Source: Bacillota bacterium (lineage in GTDB: Bacteria; Bacillota; Bacilli; Paenibacillales; NBRC-103111). From it: a stretch of 64,000 nt of DNA. Position 1 is the stretch's first letter. The number at the start of each line of letters is the position of its first letter. Of the stretch, positions 42,545-50,797 are shown piece by piece. Where the stretch lies: positions 110,390 to 174,389 of the forward strand of contig JAEWGW010000026.1 of NCBI GenBank assembly GCA_023388055.1, given 5' to 3'. A program made the position numbers and the translations under genes. The notes under the pieces are model-generated. The model was not told where the DNA came from. It did no database searches and saw only the letters and a program-made list of their open reading frames with translations.

Positions 42545-43534
42545 GGCCGGCGGGATACGAGTCCGGGACACCTGCTCCAGGAAGGAGAGGGTTTTCTGGA
42601 GGTATTCGCGCTTGTTCACGCTGTAGATTAGCTCATGGTGTCCTTTTGGCAAAAGCCAAAGCTTGGACAGGGGCTGCTGGGCAGTCTGATTATCCATAAT
42701 GATCTGCGCCTGCTCATACGGCGCTTTTTCATCCAACATGCCATGAATCATGAACATCGGAATTTTATAGGTGTTTTGCAGGATTTTTTCGTAGGGAATC
42801 TGGTTCATATTCACTCCGTTCATCACCGGGAAAAACATCCGGATCAGGGGCAGGGAAGGGAAACGGGGCAAGTCGGCATGCTGCCGGATATTGTGGTAGA
42901 GCGTATCGGGTGACAGGATGAAGGCACTGTCCAGGATCATGCCGGTAATGTCCTCGCTTTGCAGCGCGGCGCCCAGTGCGGTTCCGGCTCCCATGGAGAA
43001 GCCCCAGATGAAAATTTGCTTGGCGTTCTTCTGCTTGATGAAATCAATGGCACCCAACAGCTCGAAGGTCTCCTGAACACCGCCGGTGACTACCTGCTCC
43101 GGGTGGACAAAGCCGTAGTCGAACATCAGGACATTGAAGTTCTGCATATGGGCAGCCTTGGCCAAATCATACATCGGCACCCAGCTTTCCTCCCGATTGG
43201 CGCCGTAGCCATGTGAGAAGATGACAGTGCGTGAAGCTCCTTCCGCAGGGAGGTACCAGCCGTCCAGCTTGGAGGTTTGATTGATGCTGGGGAAGGTGAC
43301 TTCTTCGTACGGGACACCGATGGCTTCAAGCGGATTAGAGGAGAGCGGTGCAATGATGGGCCGGGCGAGGAGCCAGGCGATGTAGGCATGGAAGGCAACC
43401 GTCAAGGCGAGCACCGATGCCGTCAGCGACAGGAGGAGAGCCAGCCAGAAGCGGGGGCGGGCAAGGATGCCGCGTTTTTTTATGGGAACGCTTACAATAC
43501 CTCTTGCTGTGTGAACGGATGACATGACCCTCAT
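42536..43534 (-). CDS. Membrane-anchored alpha/beta-hydrolase
   Basis: The 332-residue protein has one N-terminal membrane helix (about 30-58) and an extracytoplasmic alpha/beta-hydrolase domain: oxyanion region FSHGYGANRE, nucleophile elbow GFSMGAGTA, and the catalytic His in PKGHHELI. It resembles the YqkD/YfhR-like and BEM46 families of serine hydrolases with unknown substrates. GGGAGGG 7 bases before the ATG at 43534 fixes the start; an apparent N-terminal extension upstream lacks support. Confidence 0.88.
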   Translation of the reverse strand: MRVMSSVHTARGIVSVPIKKRGILARPRFWLALLLSLTASVLALTVAFHAYIAWLLARPIIAPLSSNPLEAIGVPYEEVTFPSINQTSKLDGWYLPAEGASRTVIFSHGYGANREESWVPMYDLAKAAHMQNFNVLMFDYGFVHPEQVVTGGVQETFELLGAIDFIKQKNAKQIFIWGFSMGAGTALGAALQSEDITGMILDSAFILSPDTLYHNIRQHADLPRFPSLPLIRMFFPVMNGVNMNQIPYEKILQNTYKIPMFMIHGMLDEKAPYEQAQIIMDNQTAQQPLSKLWLLPKGHHELIYSVNKREYLQKTLSFLEQVSRTRIPPAKK

Positions 43535-43723
43535 ATGAGTTCCCTCCCTTAGCTGTCTGGAATAATCTGGTCTGCCGGGGCTTTCGTTACCTTTATTTAT
43601 AGTATGAATCCGAAGGTCTAACTGCGTCAATCTCCGTCGCAAAATGTAAACACGCTGTAATCTGCCTGTAATGAAGGAATGGCGGAACTGCGTCTAAATC
43701 TTGTGAAAATGGTGTCTTCTATA

Positions 43724-43753
43724 TGGACTCTCCTTGTATGCAGGTGCTATAAT
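43724..43753 (+). promoter_or_regulatory. Promoter of pyrK-pyrD
   Basis: TGGACT-N18-TATAAT with TGC directly before the -10 (extended -10). The predicted start is near 43760, 40 bases before pyrK. There is no PyrR-type attenuator in this short leader. Confidence 0.65.
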
Positions 43754-43799
43754 GTTCAGGATATCTTGGGCATATGCCTACGGGAAGGCGGAAGAGACA

Positions 43800-44576
43800 A
43801 TGGGCAAGGAAATGATGCGTGTCGTAAGCCAGCGGCAGTTGGCGCGTCATGTATACGAGCTGGTGCTGGAGGGCGGACTGGCCCGGAATATGGCCGAGCC
43901 CGGACGGTTCGTACATGTGAAGGCGGAGATCGGCAATGATCCTCTCCTGCGGCGGCCGATCAGCATCTGTGAGGCGGATGTGGAGAATGGCCGGTTTACC
44001 ATGATTTACCGGGCGGAAGGAAAGGGTACTCTGCAGATGGCCGCCAAACAAGCCGGACAGGCTGTAGATATTGTAGGCCCATTGGGCCATGGATTTCCTG
44101 TTGATGAGGCCCAACCCGGGGATACGGCACTGTTGGTTGGGGGCGGAATCGGCGTGCCGCCGCTTTATTATCTGTCCAAGCAGCTTCTGGCCAGAGGAGT
44201 CCGGGTCATTCATGTCCTGGGTTTTGCTTCTGCGGCGGATGTATTCTATAAGGAAGAGTTCGAGGCGCTGGGCGAAACCTATCTGGCGACAGTCGACGGA
44301 AGCGCCGGAGAACAGGGCTTTGTGACAGACATGATCCTCCGTCATAACTTGTCCTTCCAGGTGCTTTATGCCTGCGGGCCTACTCCCATGCTGAAGGCGC
44401 TGGATACGGCCTACCGGGACCACAAGGGTTTCTTGTCGCTGGAGGAGCGTATGGGCTGCGGCATTGGTGCATGTTATGCCTGTGTCTGCAAGGTGCAGGG
44501 GGACGAAACTGGCACGAAGTATCATAAGATCTGCAGCGACGGACCTGTCTTTCCTATCGGGGAGGTGGTTCTGTGA
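43800..44576 (+). CDS. pyrK: Dihydroorotate dehydrogenase B, electron-transfer subunit
   Basis: This 258-residue FAD/[2Fe-2S] protein passes electrons from PyrD to NAD+. It has the FAD motif RRPISIC, the NAD-binding GGGIGVPPLYYL, and C-terminal [2Fe-2S] ligands C220, C225, C228 and C245 (MGCGIGACYAC...KICSDGP). It overlaps pyrD by 4 bases (GTGA). It stands alone with pyrD here instead of inside a full pyr operon as in Bacillus subtilis. Confidence 0.95.
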   Translation: MGKEMMRVVSQRQLARHVYELVLEGGLARNMAEPGRFVHVKAEIGNDPLLRRPISICEADVENGRFTMIYRAEGKGTLQMAAKQAGQAVDIVGPLGHGFPVDEAQPGDTALLVGGGIGVPPLYYLSKQLLARGVRVIHVLGFASAADVFYKEEFEALGETYLATVDGSAGEQGFVTDMILRHNLSFQVLYACGPTPMLKALDTAYRDHKGFLSLEERMGCGIGACYACVCKVQGDETGTKYHKICSDGPVFPIGEVVL

Positions 44577-45520
44577 GCGAGATGGCCAATCTTGAAGCAG
44601 CAAACGATCCCCGGCTGGCTGTAGAGCTGCCCGGGTTAAAGCTGAAGAATCCGATCATCCCCGCATCCGGCTGTTTTGGCTTCGGGCAAGAATTCGCGGG
44701 ATATTTCGATCTGAATCTGCTGGGCTCCATCGCCATTAAGGCGGCTACAGGAGAGCCCCGATACGGCAACCCAACTCCCCGGGTAGCGGAAACACCGGCG
44801 GGTATGCTCAATGCCATCGGCCTGCAAAACCCGGGCGTGGACGGGATTCTGCGCAATGAGCTGGCGTGGCTGGAGCAATTTGATCTACCGATTATTGCCA
44901 ATGTAGCAGGCTCTACCACAGAGGAATATGTGGAGGTGGCGCAGAAAATTTCCGGCGCCCCGAATGTGAAGGCGATTGAGCTGAACATTTCCTGTCCCAA
45001 TGTGAAGTGCGGGGGCATTGCCTTCGGCACCGTTCCCGAGACAGCTGCTGAGCTGACCCGCAAGGTAAAGGCAGCCTCCTCCGTTCCTGTCTATGTGAAG
45101 CTGTCCCCCAATGTAACCGACATTGTGGAAATGGCCAAGGCCGTGGAGCAGGCCGGAGCTGACGGCATTACCATGATCAACACACTTCTCGGTATGCGGA
45201 TCGATCTGAAAACCGGCAAACCGGTGCTGGCCAACAAAACAGGAGGGTTATCCGGCCCCGCAGTTAAGCCTGTAGCCATCCGGATGGTTTATCAGGTCAG
45301 CCAGGCTGTGAATATTCCCATCATTGGCATGGGGGGCATTATGAGCGCGGAGGATGTTATTGAATTCTATATGGCCGGTGCTGATGCCGTTATGGTAGGG
45401 ACCGCCAATTTCGTTGATCCTTACGCTTGTCCCACCATTATCGGCGGATTGGCCGAATGGCTGGATAAACTCCGCGTAGACCATATTTCCGAACTGACGG
45501 ACCGGAGCTGGAAATCGTAG
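44573..45520 (+). CDS. pyrD: Dihydroorotate dehydrogenase B, catalytic subunit
   Basis: A 315-residue FMN enzyme that oxidises dihydroorotate to orotate. The class 1B catalytic Cys is present in NISCPNVKCGGIAFG, and the FMN phosphate site in IGMGGIMSAEDVIEFYMAGADAVMVGT. GTG start overlapping the pyrK stop. It needs PyrK for NAD+ reduction, so the pair acts as a heterotetramer. A terminator follows. Confidence 0.96.
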   Translation: MSEMANLEAANDPRLAVELPGLKLKNPIIPASGCFGFGQEFAGYFDLNLLGSIAIKAATGEPRYGNPTPRVAETPAGMLNAIGLQNPGVDGILRNELAWLEQFDLPIIANVAGSTTEEYVEVAQKISGAPNVKAIELNISCPNVKCGGIAFGTVPETAAELTRKVKAASSVPVYVKLSPNVTDIVEMAKAVEQAGADGITMINTLLGMRIDLKTGKPVLANKTGGLSGPAVKPVAIRMVYQVSQAVNIPIIGMGGIMSAEDVIEFYMAGADAVMVGTANFVDPYACPTIIGGLAEWLDKLRVDHISELTDRSWKS

Positions 45521-45540
45521 CATAACAAAATTCCTTTACG

Positions 45541-45590
45541 CCGCAGATGCCTGAAGCCGGTTGGCTGTCAGGATAATCTGCGGTTTTTTT
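45541..45590 (+). terminator. Terminator after pyrD
   Basis: CCGCAGAT...ATCTGCGG encloses a second small stem (CCTGA/TCAGG), followed by seven T residues. Confidence 0.85.
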
Positions 45591-45636
45591 GTGCAAATGA
45601 AGCATGCTGTCATCCATCCCGGGGGCAACGGGACAG

Positions 45637-45690
45637 GTGACCATACCACCTGGTAGGTGAAAGCATAGTATGAACCAGGCGGTAGGTCAC
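45637..45690 (+). repeat. Interrupted inverted repeat in the YheC/D leader
   Basis: GTGACC..ACC..CCTGGT on the left pairs with ACCAGG..GGT..GGTCAC on the right (15 bp in three blocks, loop of about 19). It ends 11 bases before the GGAGG of the next gene. A sigma-E-like CATAGTAT with an upstream ATA at about 18 bases lies inside it. Confidence 0.55.
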
Positions 45691-45712
45691 ATTCGAAATG
45701 GAGGCAGCATCC

Positions 45713-46474
45713 ATGAGTTTATTGTCACGGAAATACCCTTGGAGCAAATGGCAAAAGCATCTAGTGCTGGCCCGCGACCCTGCTCTACGGGAGTTTTTGC
45801 CTGACACCGCAGTATTGAAGGAAGAAACGCTGCTTGATTTTTTAAGCCGCTATCCTGTTGTTTTCGTGAAGCCCAGCTGTGGCGGAGGAGGCAGGGGAGT
45901 GGTCAAGATATCGGTTTTGGAGGAAGGACAAACAGAAATTCAGACAACCGAAACCCGTACGGTTGCGGAGCTCCCGCAGGTGTACCGTACAGTCATGGGA
46001 TATCTTGGGCAGAAGGAATACATCGTGCAGCAGGGGGTATCCCTGATCCGAATCGATGAGAGGCCCATCGATTTCCGGACTTTATTGCTCCGGCCGGGCA
46101 AAACCTGGCGTTATATGGGTGTGATGGGGAAGCTGGCGGTCCGGGACCAAATTGTAACCAACCACTGCCGCGGGGGCAGCTCACTTACGTTTTCCGGAGC
46201 CTTGAAGGAGAGTAAGGAAATGCAGGAGGAGGAAATTCTGGAGCTGGAGAAACGTTTGGAGAAGCTATCCCGGCAAATTGCTGCTGCCATGCAGAGGAGA
46301 TTTCCCCTGGTCGCTGAATTGGGGCTGGATATCGGCATCGATGAGAATATGAAGCTGTGGCTCATCGAAGCCAATACCCGCCCGCAATACAAGCTGTTCC
46401 GCGACCATGAGGACCCGATGCTTTATAACCGCATAGGAGCAATCATCAAGTCTGTCCGTTTGCCTCTTTCTTGA
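45713..46474 (+). CDS. YheC/YheD-family ATP-grasp protein
   Basis: A 253-residue ATP-grasp protein like the YheC/YheD spore-coat-associated proteins: VFVKPSCGGGGRGV (nucleotide-binding glycine loop), EYIVQQGV, DFRTLLLRPGKTWRYMGVMGKLA, and the metal-binding LWLIEANTRPQYKLF at the C-terminus. YheC/D are made during sporulation in Bacillus; the ligation reaction is unknown. GGAGG precedes ATG 45713. Its last 29 bases overlap the convergent M20 peptidase gene. Confidence 0.9.
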   Translation: MSLLSRKYPWSKWQKHLVLARDPALREFLPDTAVLKEETLLDFLSRYPVVFVKPSCGGGGRGVVKISVLEEGQTEIQTTETRTVAELPQVYRTVMGYLGQKEYIVQQGVSLIRIDERPIDFRTLLLRPGKTWRYMGVMGKLAVRDQIVTNHCRGGSSLTFSGALKESKEMQEEEILELEKRLEKLSRQIAAAMQRRFPLVAELGLDIGIDENMKLWLIEANTRPQYKLFRDHEDPMLYNRIGAIIKSVRLPLS

Positions 46475-47633
46475 CGGAGGCCCGGAAGCTTTGGCGGATG
46501 CTGTCCACCAGACCGGGAACCGTCAATACGTCATAAGCGGTGGCGGCAAGGGCTTTGGCGCCGAACAGCATCCCTTCCAGAGCTCTGTCCGCCAAAGCAA
46601 GATCGCGGAATTCCACGGTATGCAGCAGGTGCTTCTCATCAATGACCTTCACATAAGGATGGATCGCAGGGCAGCGGCGGGAAACATTCCCCAAATCCAG
46701 GGAGCCGTGATCCTTGCCCGTTTCGATTGCTCCGGGATCAATGCCCAATGCTGTGAGATTCCTTGTGTAGGTCTCGGACAGCTCCTGGTTGGTCATCAAC
46801 TCATCATACGAGAATTCATAATTGGTAACCTTAAGCTTGGCTCCCGTCTGGAGAGCGGCTCCTTCGGCGCACCGGATAACCTTGCGGACGGTTTCGTCGG
46901 TATAGGGACGGTTTCCCGACCGGACATAAAATTGAGCGACGGCATATTCGGGGATGATGTTTGGTGCCGTTCCGCCTTCCGTGATGATGCCGTGAATGCG
47001 GACATGGCTCTCCAGCTGCTGGCGCAGGGCATTGATGGAGTTAAACAGCAGAAGAACGGCGTCCAGCGCATTGATGCCCTCGTAAGGGTTAGCGGCGGCA
47101 TGGGCGGTTTTCCCAAAATATTCGAATTGCACTGCATCCATGGCCAAGGAGGTGCCGGAATGCTCATAGGTGTGGTATGGATGGGCCATTAGCGCAGCGT
47201 CCACATCATCGAACAATCCGGCCTTGGACATGGGCACCTTAGCCCCCTTGGTTTCCTCGGCGGGGGTACCGTACACCCGGATTTCCCCGCCGGTTTCATC
47301 AATAACCGCTTTCAGCCCGGCGGCAGCCGCGATGGCCATGGTGCAGATCAGATGGTGGCCGCAGGCATGACCGATATCCGGCAGGGCGTCGTACTCCGCC
47401 AGGAAGGCAATCACCGGCCCGGGCTTCGGTGAGGTATACCGGGCGATAAAGGAGGTAGGGATATCCAGCACTCCGCGCTCCACATCAAACCCCAGCTCAC
47501 CCAAAAGCGCAGTGAGTCTCTCCGCTGCCTGGAATTCCTCATGCCCCAGCTCCGGATGGTTCCCGATAAATAAGGAGGTTTCCTTCAAAACGGGAGACAG
47601 GCGGTCAATGGTGTCAAAAATATGTTTCTTCAT
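46446..47633 (-). CDS. M20-family amidohydrolase/peptidase (AbgB-like)
   Basis: The 395-residue protein belongs to the M20D group of amidohydrolases. Metal-ligand motifs are HACGHHL, GTPAEET, MAHPYHTYE, and GKDHGSLDLGNVS. It has the dimerisation insert AAANPYEGINALDAVLLLFNS. The relatives include p-aminobenzoyl-glutamate hydrolase subunits and N-acyl amino acid amidohydrolases, so the substrate is open. AAAGGAG supports the ATG at 47633. Confidence 0.9.
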   Translation of the reverse strand: MKKHIFDTIDRLSPVLKETSLFIGNHPELGHEEFQAAERLTALLGELGFDVERGVLDIPTSFIARYTSPKPGPVIAFLAEYDALPDIGHACGHHLICTMAIAAAAGLKAVIDETGGEIRVYGTPAEETKGAKVPMSKAGLFDDVDAALMAHPYHTYEHSGTSLAMDAVQFEYFGKTAHAAANPYEGINALDAVLLLFNSINALRQQLESHVRIHGIITEGGTAPNIIPEYAVAQFYVRSGNRPYTDETVRKVIRCAEGAALQTGAKLKVTNYEFSYDELMTNQELSETYTRNLTALGIDPGAIETGKDHGSLDLGNVSRRCPAIHPYVKVIDEKHLLHTVEFRDLALADRALEGMLFGAKALAATAYDVLTVPGLVDSIRQSFRASVKKEANGQT

Positions 47634-47755
47634 AAACAAAATCACTCCTTTGTCCCCAAAATTGTTGAATCTTCCGGCGCTTGCGCTTGATTCTGTCTTA
47701 TGTACGCCTTATGCTATAAACGGATGATGTCATACTTTTGATCGGAAGGTGCAAT

Positions 47756-48196
47756 ATGAGCTTTTTGGAAAATGTTTGGGAGCATATACGGCGCGGCTCC
47801 ATTCAGAATGCCCCTTATCCGGTGGCGCTGAACGTAAACCTCGCTTATACCGTCATGCTCCCAGACAAGGAAAATCACTTGTTCTGGCTGCCCTATGAGT
47901 ACACGGGCCTATGCTACCGCGACCATGGCACGTATGTGAATATTCTGCCATACTATAAAGGCTTCATTCTGGAGAATGTGGAGCTTTCCCACGGAACCGA
48001 TCTGTACAAGCCCAGGACCGAAGAGGAATTCCTGAAGCAGCTGTACAGACTGTCCTGGGATCTGGAGCGCACCATTGATGAGCTGGTCCGGCCTTATGAC
48101 CTGTCGGCCTGCGCCGCAGACTACATTCTGAAGATGTACTATTTTATCGACTGGCTCCGGTATTACAATTCCGCCACAGACGGAAAGCTGAAGTAA
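47756..48196 (+). CDS. Hypothetical protein, 146 residues
   Basis: I do not recognise the family. The protein is soluble and aromatic-rich (many Tyr/Trp), with a likely beta-rich N-terminal half (YPVALNVNLAYTVMLPDKENHLFWLPYEYTG) and a helical C-terminal half. GGAAGGTG four bases before ATG 47756 and the codon pattern similar to the neighbours support it as a real gene. It is transcribed divergently from the M20 gene and convergently with the HAD phosphatase gene. Confidence 0.7.
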   Translation: MSFLENVWEHIRRGSIQNAPYPVALNVNLAYTVMLPDKENHLFWLPYEYTGLCYRDHGTYVNILPYYKGFILENVELSHGTDLYKPRTEEEFLKQLYRLSWDLERTIDELVRPYDLSACAADYILKMYYFIDWLRYYNSATDGKLK

Positions 48197-48203
48197 GTCC
48201 CAG

Positions 48204-49007
48204 TTAATTCAGGTCTTCCAGCACGAACTTTTCGATAACATGGCGTACGCCTTCATCATTATTGCTCCGCGTCACATAGTCTGCCACCTGCTTCAACGAG
48301 TCTACCGCATTTTCCATCGCTACACCCAACCCGGCCTGCTCCACCAGCTCATGATCGTTCCAGCTGTCGCCGATCCCGATGGTTTCCTCCTGCTTGATGC
48401 CGTAGTGCTCTGCCAGGCGGGTTAATGCATGGCCCTTGGTTCCCTCCGGATGCATGATCTCCAGAAAGTGGGGTTTGGACTTGGTGATATGCGCCTTGTC
48501 GCCGACGGCCGCCTTCAGCTCCACCAGCACGCGGTCCAGAACCTCCGGTTCATCGATCATCAATAGCTTGGGAGCGGTCTTTTCGGCCAGCCGGTCGAAG
48601 TCGGGCTCGATTTCATATGCAATGTTGTTCAGCTTGGCGTAGCCTTTTAACCGTTCATTCTCTTCCTTGGCCAACAAGGTATCGTTGTGATACGCCTGAA
48701 GATGCAGGCCGTTCTTCGCAGCGTACTCGAATACATAACGGACGACCTCGGGCGGAACATTCCGCTCATAGATGACTGTTCCGTCGGAGGCATGCTTCAC
48801 CAGGGCTCCCTGATAGGTAATCAGTGGGACTTCCAGCCCCAGCTTGGCGGCAATCTTGCGGGCGGAGGCGAACATTCGTCCTGTCGCAATGGTAAACACA
48901 GCCCCGCGCTCCATAGCGGCGTAGATGGCGCTGCGTGTTCCTTCTGTAATATCCAATTGATCGTTCAATAAGGTATCGTCCAAATCAACAGCAATCAGCT
49001 TGTACAT
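48204..49007 (-). CDS. Cof-type HAD-IIB phosphatase
   Basis: A 267-residue HAD phosphatase: motif I AVDLDDTLLN with the nucleophile Asp, motif II TIATGR, the C2 cap, the motif III Lys within the KGHALTRLAEHYG segment, and motif IV GIGDSWNDHELVEQAG. These act on sugar phosphates, FMN or nucleotides in bacilli. Nothing nearby points to a particular substrate. Confidence 0.93.
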   Translation of the reverse strand: MYKLIAVDLDDTLLNDQLDITEGTRSAIYAAMERGAVFTIATGRMFASARKIAAKLGLEVPLITYQGALVKHASDGTVIYERNVPPEVVRYVFEYAAKNGLHLQAYHNDTLLAKEENERLKGYAKLNNIAYEIEPDFDRLAEKTAPKLLMIDEPEVLDRVLVELKAAVGDKAHITKSKPHFLEIMHPEGTKGHALTRLAEHYGIKQEETIGIGDSWNDHELVEQAGLGVAMENAVDSLKQVADYVTRSNNDEGVRHVIEKFVLEDLN

Positions 49008-49171
49008 GGGAAAACACTCCTTAGCAGGTTTCTCTGACTCTCTGGTCTACCGATTCATTATAACGTAAACACAACTGTTCGTCAGCCTGCGAACGCCTTC
49101 ATTGGCTTCGGTTCTACGGCCGCTTGGACTAGCGGGCGGATGCTGACGACTGCCATCTTGGAGGTTGCATC

Positions 49172-49951
49172 ATGCATAATGTTAAAACAACCATTCAGTT
49201 TTTGGGTACGGGGGATTCCATGGGAGTGCCACGGGTCTATTGCAGCTGCGGAGTCTGCAGCGAAGCTCGGAACACCGGCCATAATAGAAGATTGCGTTCA
49301 TCTATTCTGTTGCGGAATGGGGCGGAGGAGCTGTTGGTGGATTGCGGTCCCGATTGGCGGAGCCAGATGGAGGCGCTTGGCCAACGGACAGTAGGCAGCG
49401 TTCTGATTACTCACGCCCACTTCGATCACATCGGTGGTCTTCCGGAGCTGGCGGATTTATGCCGGTGGACAGAGGTGCAGCCGGACCTCTACGCTCCTCA
49501 GGAGGTGTTAGCCATCATCAGGCGTCAATTCCCCTGGGTGGAGGGCAGGCTCCGTTTTGTGGAGGTGGAACCCGGGCTGGAGCTGTTAGGGTGGAGCATT
49601 ACCCCGTTTAGGGTTAACCACGGCAAAAACGGCTATTCCTATGCCTACCGGTTCCAGCAGGAGGAGAGGGCTTGGGTATATTGTCCCGACTCTATAGCAT
49701 TAGGCGAGGCCGAGAAGCGGCATATGCAGGATTTACGGCTGCTGATTCTGGGAACCAGCTTTTATAAGGAAGAAGCGGAATTCCACACCCGTTCGGTCTA
49801 TGATATGGTGGAGGCCTGCGGACTGGTGGCGGAGCTTGCGCCGGGTGAAACCTGGTTCACCCATATGTCTCATGATATTGATCTGAACAACCTGCCGGAG
49901 CTGCCGGAGGGAATCAGGCTGGCTTGGAGCGGCCTTGAGCTCTGCTTGTAG
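49172..49951 (+). CDS. PhnP-like MBL-fold phosphodiesterase
   Basis: The 259-residue protein has the PhnP pattern: FLGTGDSMGVPRVYCSCGVCSEAR (structural-zinc cysteines near the N-terminus), the metal motif THAHFDHIGG, and the C-terminal FTHMSHDID. PhnP is a cyclic ribose phosphodiesterase of the phosphonate pathway, but no phn operon is present here; the family also includes tRNase Z-like relatives. GGAGGT precedes the ATG. Confidence 0.88.
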   Translation: MHNVKTTIQFLGTGDSMGVPRVYCSCGVCSEARNTGHNRRLRSSILLRNGAEELLVDCGPDWRSQMEALGQRTVGSVLITHAHFDHIGGLPELADLCRWTEVQPDLYAPQEVLAIIRRQFPWVEGRLRFVEVEPGLELLGWSITPFRVNHGKNGYSYAYRFQQEERAWVYCPDSIALGEAEKRHMQDLRLLILGTSFYKEEAEFHTRSVYDMVEACGLVAELAPGETWFTHMSHDIDLNNLPELPEGIRLAWSGLELCL

Positions 49952-50050
49952 GAATAGGTGCTGCGGCTTCCGTTAGCTCGACAGGGAGGGGCGGTTCACC
50001 GTCGCGATTGTCCCCATGCGGGTACCCAACGCGGTTACGATTACCCCAAC

Positions 50051-50068
50051 GGACTCAGGAGCCGTTAT
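50051..50068 (+). repeat. Intergenic repeat unit, copy 1
   Basis: GGACTCAGGAGCCGTTAT; recurs 50 bases downstream with one mismatch, and in degenerate inverted form near 50204-50227. Confidence 0.6.
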
Positions 50069-50100
50069 TTGATGCAAAAACGCTATTTTTTATCTGAACC

Positions 50101-50118
50101 GGACCCAGGAGCCGTTAT
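50101..50118 (+). repeat. Intergenic repeat unit, copy 2
   Basis: GGACCCAGGAGCCGTTAT, 17 of 18 positions identical to copy 1. Confidence 0.6.
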
Positions 50119-50246
50119 GTGCCGGGAAAAAGCTGGTTTGGACGGGATGGCGGAGAAATAACGTACCGTGTGTCCGCGAAATCACCAGAAGCCCGTATTT
50201 CTGCAAAATAACGGCTTTTCAGTCCGGTTAAGCACCGGTACCCAAG

Positions 50247-50272
50247 GAACTCCAATCTGGAGTTCTTTTTTT
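50247..50272 (+). terminator. Terminator downstream of the PhnP-like gene
   Basis: GAACTCCA-ATC-TGGAGTTC, a perfect 8-bp stem with seven T residues. It is about 300 bases after the PhnP-like stop. Confidence 0.85.
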
Positions 50273-50386
50273 GTTGTCCGGAAAAATGCACCTGGTCCGG
50301 CGGTATATGGGGGAAGGGAGACTGCTGATAAAACCGCAATTGCCTATTTTTGTCTATTTCGTGTCCGGAAATGAATGCGTTATCAT

Positions 50387-50401
50387 TGAGAATCATTATT
50401 C
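50387..50401. promoter_or_regulatory. Fur-like palindrome 1
   Basis: TGAGAATCATTATTC resembles the 7-1-7 Fur box (TGATAAT-N-ATTATCA), matching 11 of its 14 defined positions. Confidence 0.5.
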
Positions 50402-50427
50402 AGATTCATAAAGTATTCAATTATAAC

Positions 50428-50442
50428 TGAGAATGGTTCTCT
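50428..50442. promoter_or_regulatory. Fur/PerR-like palindrome 2
   Basis: TGAGAATGGTTCTCT shares the TGAGAAT half with palindrome 1 and lies 41 bases from it, about four helical turns. GAGAA/TTCTC is a perfect inverted repeat. Confidence 0.45.
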
Positions 50443-50506
50443 AAATCCATATATTTTTCACCAATATAACAGGATTTTGGGGCAGTTCAACAGATTGTCA
50501 AATTTC

Positions 50507-50524
50507 TTGTGAAATGATTCACTA
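50507..50524. promoter_or_regulatory. Rex operator at the PFOR promoter
   Basis: TTGTGAAATGATTCACTA matches the Rex consensus TTGTGAA-N4-TTCACAA at 13 of 14 defined positions. It covers the -35 position of the promoter whose -10 is at 50533, a repressor location. Confidence 0.75.
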
Positions 50525-50532
50525 TTGGATCT

Positions 50533-50538
50533 TATAAT
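50533..50538 (+). promoter_or_regulatory. -10 element of the PFOR operon
   Basis: Perfect TATAAT; predicted transcription start near 50545, giving a leader of about 253 bases. Confidence 0.7.
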
Positions 50539-50578
50539 AGGAATTGAAAACAGGAATGTGGAAGATTTGTGTAGACTT

Positions 50579-50588
50579 TTTGTCGAAA
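50579..50588 (+). promoter_or_regulatory. Candidate Spo0A box in the PFOR leader
   Basis: TTTGTCGAAA, identical to the high-affinity 0A-box consensus, about 35 bases after the predicted start site. Confidence 0.5.
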
Positions 50589-50797
50589 TCATGTTGTTTT
50601 GACCGATGTTCAAGCTCTCTCAGCGCAAAAGGCAATGCACCTAACCCCCTCATATAAGCAGTATGACAGCCAGACGGAAAGGCGAAACAGTGCATGCCGC
50701 ACTAACGCAATCCAATACCAGCGGACGGACGATCTCATTCAAGCTCTTTTCACATCCGGGTCTTGTCGGCTGTTATTAATAAATAGGAGGGAACCAG

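Larger units (their letters stand above)
49952..50797. other. 846-bp regulatory intergenic region before the PFOR genes
   Basis: The largest gene-free stretch. Left part: degenerate repeats (50051-50068, 50101-50118 and an inverted relative near 50204-50227) and a terminator (50247-50272). Middle: two Fur-like palindromes (50387-50442). Then a Rex operator, a -10 element, a Spo0A box and a leader of about 250 bases without a convincing ORF. Short open frames here look random. Confidence 0.7.

Noticed and set aside
50051..50118. CRISPR-like spacing of two 18-base repeats
   Set aside because: Only two direct copies, one mismatch, no cas genes and a related inverted copy; does not fit a CRISPR array.
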